Source: Microbacterium sp.
Lineage (GTDB): Bacteria; Actinomycetota; Actinomycetes; Actinomycetales; Microbacteriaceae
DNA length: 35,524 bases
Direction of reading: 5' to 3'
Assembly (NCBI GenBank): GCA_017744855.1
Contig: JAGIAK010000018.1
Span: 1-35,524 of the forward strand
The notes under the pieces were generated by a model. That model did not search any database and was not told the origin of the DNA. It worked only from the letters and a program-made list of their open reading frames with translations. A program made the translations under genes and the position numbers. Of the stretch, positions 31,371-35,524 are shown in pieces; the first letter of the stretch is position 1, and each line of letters opens with the position of its first letter.

Positions 31371-32231
31371 TCAGCGCAGGAAGAGCGAGGCGTCCGGTCG
31401 AGGCGACGCCACGGCATCCGCATCGGTGACGACCGCGGCACCCTGGGCGAACGCCGCCACCTCGGTGCCCTGCGCGATCTTGGCCGGGTGCGGGCCGGCG
31501 GCGAGCAGCCGCGGCAGCCACTCCGTCGGCAGGGGGGAGGCCGATGCGGCGATCACGAGGTTGCCGAATCGGCGCCCCTTGAGCACCTGGGTGTCGGCGA
31601 GCACGGCGATCTCCGGCAGCGCCTCGGCGATCGTCGCGACCTGTCGCCTGGCGAAGGCGAGCCCCGGGCCGTCTGCGACGTTGACGAGCAGCACGCCCTC
31701 GGATGCGAGGAGTGCGCGCAGCTCCCGGTAGAACTCGATGCTGGTGAGGTGTGCGGGGGTCTGCGCGCCGGAGTACACGTCGGACACCACGAGGTCGCAG
31801 GCGCCGACGAGTGCGGCGGGGAGCTTGGCCACGCCCTCTCGGGCGTCGCCGATGCGCATCCGGATCGCGGCGCCGCGGGGGAGCGGCAGGTTCTCACGCA
31901 CCAGCGCGGCCAACGGCGCCTCCAGCTCGATCACCTGCTGCCGAGACCCCGGTCGCGTCGCCTCGACGTACCTCGGCACGGTGAGGGCTCCGGCGCCGAG
32001 GTGCACCGCGGTCAACGGACCGGCGGGGAGCTGGTCGATGACCGCGCCCATCCGCACGACGTACTCGAAGTGGAGGTGCGTCGGATCGTCGAGGTCCACG
32101 TGAGACTGCGGGGTGTCGTCGACGACGAGTTCGAACCCGCTGGTGAACTCCGAGGGGACGACGCGGGCGATGCCGCCGTGATCGAGTCGGGCGTGCGGGT
32201 GCTCGGTGTCTCGTGCGCGCGTCCTGCCCAT
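31371..32231 (-). CDS. Spermidine synthase-like protein
   Basis: A 286-residue soluble protein with the spermidine-synthase fold. It has an N-terminal beta region, HFEYVVRMGAVIDQLP, the SAM-like site AVHLGAGALTVPRYV, RQQVIELEAPLAALVREN, the acidic loop MRIGDAREGVAKLP, DLVVSDVYSGAQTPAHLTSIEFYREL and LLVNVADGPGL. The classical polyamine enzyme has a DxYS-type loop (DVYSGAQTP here), but proteins of this size in Actinobacteria are often stand-alone relatives of unknown substrate. Whether it makes spermidine is not certain. A TAGTCT hexamer lies six bases before the ATG at 32231. The 135 bases after its stop hold only a ribosome site and a doubtful 32-codon frame. Confidence 0.82.
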   Translation of the reverse strand: MGRTRARDTEHPHARLDHGGIARVVPSEFTSGFELVVDDTPQSHVDLDDPTHLHFEYVVRMGAVIDQLPAGPLTAVHLGAGALTVPRYVEATRPGSRQQVIELEAPLAALVRENLPLPRGAAIRMRIGDAREGVAKLPAALVGACDLVVSDVYSGAQTPAHLTSIEFYRELRALLASEGVLLVNVADGPGLAFARRQVATIAEALPEIAVLADTQVLKGRRFGNLVIAASASPLPTEWLPRLLAAGPHPAKIAQGTEVAAFAQGAAVVTDADAVASPRPDASLFLR

Positions 32232-32237
32232 GCTCCG

Positions 32238-32243
32238 AGACTA
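32238..32243 (-). promoter_or_regulatory. -10 hexamer of a leaderless start (spermidine synthase-like gene)
   Basis: TAGTCT on the minus strand, six bases before ATG 32231. Confidence 0.5.
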
Positions 32244-32248
32244 CGCGG

Positions 32249-33523
32249 TCACTTCGCGAGGTTGCCCTTCGAGCAGGTGTCCTGCTCGACGGTCTGCCCG
32301 GAGATCTCGGGCGGCAGCGTGACGCGTGTGTCAGGCGCCGTCGAAGCTCCGGGCGTCGGCGCGGCGGTCGACGGCGGCGCGACCGGGGTCGTCGGCGCAG
32401 GCGTCGACTCCACGACGCCGGAGTGGTTCGCCACGTCGCCGGAGAGCTGGATGGGGTCGCCGGCGATCAAGGCGGCCCACAGCGGCTTGGCCGCGGCGTA
32501 GTCGGGGACGACCTTGTTCGCGTTGGACGGATCCGTGCGGTTCGGGTACTGCACGAAGACGAAGTCGTCGAACGGCACCCCCTTGAGGGCCAGGCCCAGC
32601 TGGGCCATCGTCAGCGGGTTGCTCAGCTTGTCGCTCGGCACGATGTTGTCCGCCACGATGTTCGCCAGCTTCAGCACCTTCGTCGGGTCGGTCAGGGTCT
32701 CGGCGCTGAGCACCTTCTTCGCGAGCCGCGACATGTACTGCTGCTGGTTGGAGATCCGCGCGAGATCGCTCCCGTCGCCGACTCCATGGCGCGTGCGGAG
32801 GAACGCGAGGGCGTCCTTGCCCGAGATGGTGTGCGGGCCGGGCGGCAGGTCGATGCCGGCCTCGCTGTCGCGGATGCCCTTGCCCGCGACGCACACCTCG
32901 ACGCCGCCGATCGCGTCGGTGACCTGGATCACCCCGTCGAAGCTGATCTTCGCCGCGAATTCGACGGGGAGGCCGCTGAGCTCGGTGATGGTGTTCGCGA
33001 TGCAGGGGATGCCTGCGTGGTCGAACAGCGAGTTGAAGTCGGCCTTCTTCATGGAGGATGCCGTCGAGCCGTCTTCGCGCGTGCACGTCGGCACTTCGAC
33101 CTGCAGGTCACGGGGGAACGACACCACCGTGACGTTGCGCGGTGCGGCCGAGACGTGCACGAGCAGGTTCACGTCGTTGCGGACGCCGTCGTCCTTGTCG
33201 CTGCAGCGCTTGCCCATGTACTGCTTGGTGATCTCGCCGCACTCGTCGGTGCCGACCACGAGGATGTTGAACGGCTTGTCGTCGGGGTACGCGCCCAGCC
33301 CCGGTGGCGCCACGTCGGCGTCCCCGTCCAGCGTGACAGCGCCGTCGCTCACCCGGTTCGCGAGGTCGGTCAGCACGAACCCTGCGACCGCGACGGCGGA
33401 GAACAGCACGACGCAGAGCGAGATGCCGACCAGTGTGAGAGCGCCGGAGAGGCGGCTCGGGGTGGGGAGGTGCGCGTGGCGCGCGACGGTCTGTCGGTCT
33501 TCGTCGTGGCTGGCCCGGCGCAT
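32249..33523 (-). CDS. LytR-CpsA-Psr (LCP) family cell-wall glycopolymer ligase
   Basis: LCP enzymes attach teichoic-acid-like or other glycopolymers from lipid carriers to peptidoglycan outside the membrane. This 424-residue protein has a short cytoplasmic N-terminus, one membrane helix (about 29-51) and the LCP domain from about residue 84. That domain has KPFNILVVGTDECGE, the catalytic arginines in GVRNDVNLLVHV and VVSFPRDLQVEVP, and DALAFLRTRHGVGDGSDLARI. The C-terminus has a Pro/Thr/Ala-rich stretch and TCSKGNLAK. ATG 33523 is chosen over one 23 codons upstream because a TATGCT -10 lies six bases before it, and because the upstream extension would run into the divergent gene's promoter. 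Confidence 0.9.
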   Translation of the reverse strand: MRRASHDEDRQTVARHAHLPTPSRLSGALTLVGISLCVVLFSAVAVAGFVLTDLANRVSDGAVTLDGDADVAPPGLGAYPDDKPFNILVVGTDECGEITKQYMGKRCSDKDDGVRNDVNLLVHVSAAPRNVTVVSFPRDLQVEVPTCTREDGSTASSMKKADFNSLFDHAGIPCIANTITELSGLPVEFAAKISFDGVIQVTDAIGGVEVCVAGKGIRDSEAGIDLPPGPHTISGKDALAFLRTRHGVGDGSDLARISNQQQYMSRLAKKVLSAETLTDPTKVLKLANIVADNIVPSDKLSNPLTMAQLGLALKGVPFDDFVFVQYPNRTDPSNANKVVPDYAAAKPLWAALIAGDPIQLSGDVANHSGVVESTPAPTTPVAPPSTAAPTPGASTAPDTRVTLPPEISGQTVEQDTCSKGNLAK

Positions 33524-33529
33524 GCGGGG

Positions 33530-33535
33530 AGCATA
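33530..33535 (-). promoter_or_regulatory. -10 hexamer of a leaderless start (LCP gene)
   Basis: TATGCT on the minus strand, six bases before ATG 33523. It decides the LCP start codon. Confidence 0.55.
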
Positions 33536-33597
33536 CCTGCCGCCGGTGGAGCCTGCCTGAATACGTCGGGAGGACGCGGCTGCGTACCGCACGTGGA

Positions 33598-33603
33598 TAG
33601 GGT
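33598..33603 (+). promoter_or_regulatory. -10 hexamer of a leaderless start (lipoprotein gene)
   Basis: TAGGGT, six bases before ATG 33610. It is divergent from the LCP promoter, about 60 bases away. Confidence 0.5.
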
Positions 33604-33609
33604 GGGCCC

Positions 33610-34209
33610 ATGCGCTCGCCGATCCCCGCCGCCGCCGTCCTGCTCGCCGCGACCCTCGCTCTCGCAGGCTGCTCCCTCGGCGGGGGCGCCGAGAAGCCCT
33701 CCGGCGACTCCACCGGCACGGTGCAGGAGGCGACGGCCCCGAAGATCGATGCCCCTGCGGCCACCGGGCAGACCATCTCGGGGGACGGCTACAGCTACGT
33801 CGTCCCCGAGGGGTGGGGAGTGCCGGAGCAGTCCGTCCCTGGGTTCGACCCCGACAGCCTCGCCGCCGACCTCCAGGACGCCGACGGCTTCACCGACAAC
33901 GTCAACGTCGTGAAGTCGCCGGTGGGCGTCGTCGACGCCGATCGGGTCGAGTCCGCCGGCGTGAAGGAGCTCGACGCGGCGGGAGCCTCCGAGGTCACCG
34001 TGAACGACCGCGTCACGATCGCGGGCTCGGAGTCGGCTCACCTGACGGCGCTGATGACCGCGGGCGGCGCCACCTACGCGATCGAGCAGTACTACGTGAG
34101 CACGGCGGATCAGACCTACATCGTCACCTTCTCGTTCAACGACACGGTCGCTTCCGCCGAGCGCACGGCGCTCGCGGAGTCCGTGCTGGTGACCTGGCGC
34201 TGGGCCTGA
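33610..34209 (+). CDS. Small secreted lipoprotein of unknown function
   Basis: A 199-residue protein with a lipoprotein signal (MRSPIPAAAVLLAATLALAGC, Cys21), a Gly/Ser/Thr-rich linker, and one compact domain from about residue 55 (YSYVVPEGWGVPEQSVPGFDP, DNVNVVKSPVG, YAIEQYYVSTADQTYIVTFSF). This pattern resembles PsbP/LpqN-like folds seen in actinobacterial lipoproteins, but I cannot confirm that. It is anchored outside the membrane and divergent from the LCP gene. A strong hairpin follows 16 bases after the stop. Confidence 0.78.
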   Translation: MRSPIPAAAVLLAATLALAGCSLGGGAEKPSGDSTGTVQEATAPKIDAPAATGQTISGDGYSYVVPEGWGVPEQSVPGFDPDSLAADLQDADGFTDNVNVVKSPVGVVDADRVESAGVKELDAAGASEVTVNDRVTIAGSESAHLTALMTAGGATYAIEQYYVSTADQTYIVTFSFNDTVASAERTALAESVLVTWRWA

Positions 34210-34224
34210 CGGCCGGTCGAGCGG

Positions 34225-34251
34225 GATGCTGCGGCCTTTTACCGCAGCATC
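34225..34251. terminator. Perfect 10-bp hairpin terminator upstream of rpoB
   Basis: GATGCTGCGG (34225-34234) pairs with CCGCAGCATC (34242-34251) around the loop CCTTTTA. There is no T-tract after the stem. It separates the lipoprotein gene from the rpoB promoter 23 bases downstream. Confidence 0.7.
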
Positions 34252-34273
34252 TGGAATTGGTCAAGGATTGAGC

Positions 34274-34302
34274 TTGCCATGTCGCAAGATCGGGTCTATA
34301 GT
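34274..34302 (+). promoter_or_regulatory. Canonical housekeeping promoter of rpoB
   Basis: TTGCCA (34274-34279), a 17-base spacer and TATAGT (34297-34302). It is the best sigma-70-type promoter in the window, as expected for an essential, highly expressed gene. The predicted leader to the TTG start is about 90 bases. The region between holds no hairpin that I could recognise. Confidence 0.75.
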
Positions 34303-34400
34303 TGGTAGTTGCGCTCGCTTCTCCGTGCCCTCATATGGTGGTCGGCATCGTTGAGCTTCTGAGCGCGAACTCCACCGACGACAAAGGAATCGAGATTCCC

Positions 34401-35524
34401 TTGGCTGCTGCTCGCAACGCATCCACATCCACCACCACCAAGAACGGACGCGGAGCATCCCGCCTCTCGTTCGCGAAGATCTCCGACACGCTGACGGTCC
34501 CCGATCTGCTCGCTCTGCAGACGGAGTCCTTCGGCTGGCTCGTCGGCAACGAGGCCTGGAAGGCGCGTGTCGCCGAGGCCAAGGCCGAGGGTCGCACCGA
34601 CGTCAACGAGATCTCCGGTCTCGGCGAGATCTTCGAGGAGATCTCCCCGATCGAGGACCTCGGCGAGACGATGCAGCTCTCGTTCACCAACCCGTACCTC
34701 GAGCCCGAGAAGTACTCCATCGAGGAGTGCAAGGAGCGCGGCAAGACGTACGCGGCCCCGCTCTACGTCGAGGCCGAGTTCATGAACCACCTCACCGGTG
34801 AGATCAAGACCCAGACGGTCTTCATGGGCGACTTCCCGCTCCAGACCGACAAGGGCACGTTCATCATCAACGGCACCGAGCGCGTCGTCGTCTCGCAGCT
34901 CGTCCGCTCGCCCGGCGTCTACTTCGACAAGACCCCCGACAAGACGTCCGACAAGGACATCGTGTCGGCGCGCGTCATCCCGAGCCGTGGAGCGTGGCTC
35001 GAGTTCGAGATCGACAAGCGCGACCAGGTGGGCGTGCGCATCGACCGCAAGCGCAAGCAGTCCGTCACCGTGTTCCTCAAGGCGCTCGGCATGACGAGCG
35101 AGGAGATCCTCGCCGAGTTCGCAGGCTTCCCCTCGATCGAGGAGACGCTGGCGAAGGACACCATCGTCACCAAGGAAGACGCGCTGCGCGACATCTACCG
35201 CAAGCTCCGTCCGGGCGAGCAGGTCGCCGCCGAGGCCGCCCGCGCGCTGCTGGACAACTTCTACTTCAACCCGAAGCGCTACGACCTGGCCAAGGTGGGT
35301 CGCTACAAGATCAACCAGAAGCTCGGCCTCGAGGCGCCGCTCACCGACTCGGTGCTGACCGTCGAGGACATCGTCGCGACGATCCGCTACCTCGTCGCCC
35401 TGCACGACACGAGCGCCCCCGGCGTCACGGTCGCCGAGGACCGCTCGGTCTCGATCAAGGGCGTCCGCGACGGCAAGAGCGTCGACGTGCGCGTCGAGGT
35501 CGACGACATCGACCACTTCGGCAA
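34401..35524 (+). CDS. rpoB: DNA-directed RNA polymerase beta subunit (5' part, runs off window)
   Basis: The first 374 residues of RpoB. After the variable N-terminus ([17 protein letters not shown]), the conserved blocks appear: [40 protein letters not shown], the protrusion start [60 protein letters not shown] and [20 protein letters not shown]. The start is taken as TTG 34401, which gives the MAAARN start I recall for Microbacteriaceae; AAAGGA lies about 12 bases upstream. An in-frame ATG at 34335 would add 22 residues but has no ribosome site. The rifampicin region lies beyond the window. Confidence 0.95.
   Translation, partial: MAAARNASTSTTTKNGRGASRLSFAKISDTLTVPDLLALQTESFGWLVGNEAWKARVAEAKAEGRTDVNEISGLGEIFEEISPIEDLGETMQLSFTNPYLEPEKYSIEECKERGKTYAAPLYVEAEFMNHLTGEIKTQTVFMGDFPLQTDKGTFIINGTERVVVSQLVRSPGVYFDKTPDKTSDKDIVSARVIPSRGAWLEFEIDKRDQVGVRIDRKRKQSVTVFLKALGMTSEEILAEFAGFPSIEETLAKDTIVTKEDALRDIYRKLRPGEQVAAEAARALLDNFYFNPKRYDLAKVGRYKINQKLGLEAPLTDSVLTVEDIVATIRYLVALHDTSAPGVTVAEDRSVSIKGVRDGKSVDVRVEVDDIDHFG

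Overview
The window is a very GC-rich, densely packed stretch of an actinobacterial chromosome. The RpoB N-terminus at the right edge, the menaquinone genes, the frequent leaderless start signals and the many in-frame GATGCC-type codon pairs suggest Microbacteriaceae, most likely Microbacterium or a close relative. This assignment is from recognition of style and family, not from a database search. No tRNA, rRNA, CRISPR array or insertion sequence was seen. No gap between genes exceeds 300 bases.

Left block (1-10072), housekeeping and regulation. On the minus strand are an ECF-type transporter protein that fuses EcfT with two ATPase domains (open at the window edge), its partner lipoprotein, and a double-domain GNAT acetyltransferase. 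On the plus strand follow a PadR repressor with its HAAS-domain membrane protein, menB and menE of menaquinone synthesis, a SAM methyltransferase, and a two-component pair (DesK-type kinase, NarL-type regulator).

Middle block (10144-26261), a catabolic cluster of about 16 kb. A secreted sialidase-like BNR/discoidin protein on the minus strand is divergent from a run of 13 tightly packed plus-strand genes. These are an IclR regulator, an amidohydrolase, a class III aminotransferase of glutamate-1-semialdehyde type, an N-acyl-D-amino-acid deacylase, two Gfo/Idh/MocA oxidoreductases, an FAH-family hydrolase, a complete Dpp/Opp-type ABC importer, a fold-type III PLP enzyme with the HxC metal motif of D-serine-type dehydratases, and RidA. 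My inference is uptake of an N-acylated or peptide-linked compound, deacylation to a D-amino acid, dehydration, and RidA clearance of the enamine. The substrate is unknown. The divergent region carries four copies of a TTCCAYGTCA-type motif, with a -35 box of each promoter inside the arms of a perfect inverted repeat.

The cluster is bracketed by two 69-bp copies (64 of 69 identical) of a long palindrome at 10078-10146 and 26271-26339. A base pair in the stem differs between the copies in a compensatory way. Outside the two copies lie the kinase-regulator pair on the left and a MacB-type ABC exporter on the right, two modules that are often adjacent in Actinobacteria. The cluster may therefore be an insertion between them.

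Right block (26411-35524), housekeeping. It holds the ABC exporter and FtsX-like permease, a ComB-family phosphatase, a DUF3054 membrane protein, a SprT-like protease, a TPR-like protein, a spermidine-synthase-like protein, an LCP cell-wall ligase divergent from a small lipoprotein, and the promoter and first third of rpoB. Across the window, 13 first genes of transcription units have a -10-like hexamer 6-7 bases before the start codon, which points to leaderless mRNAs.
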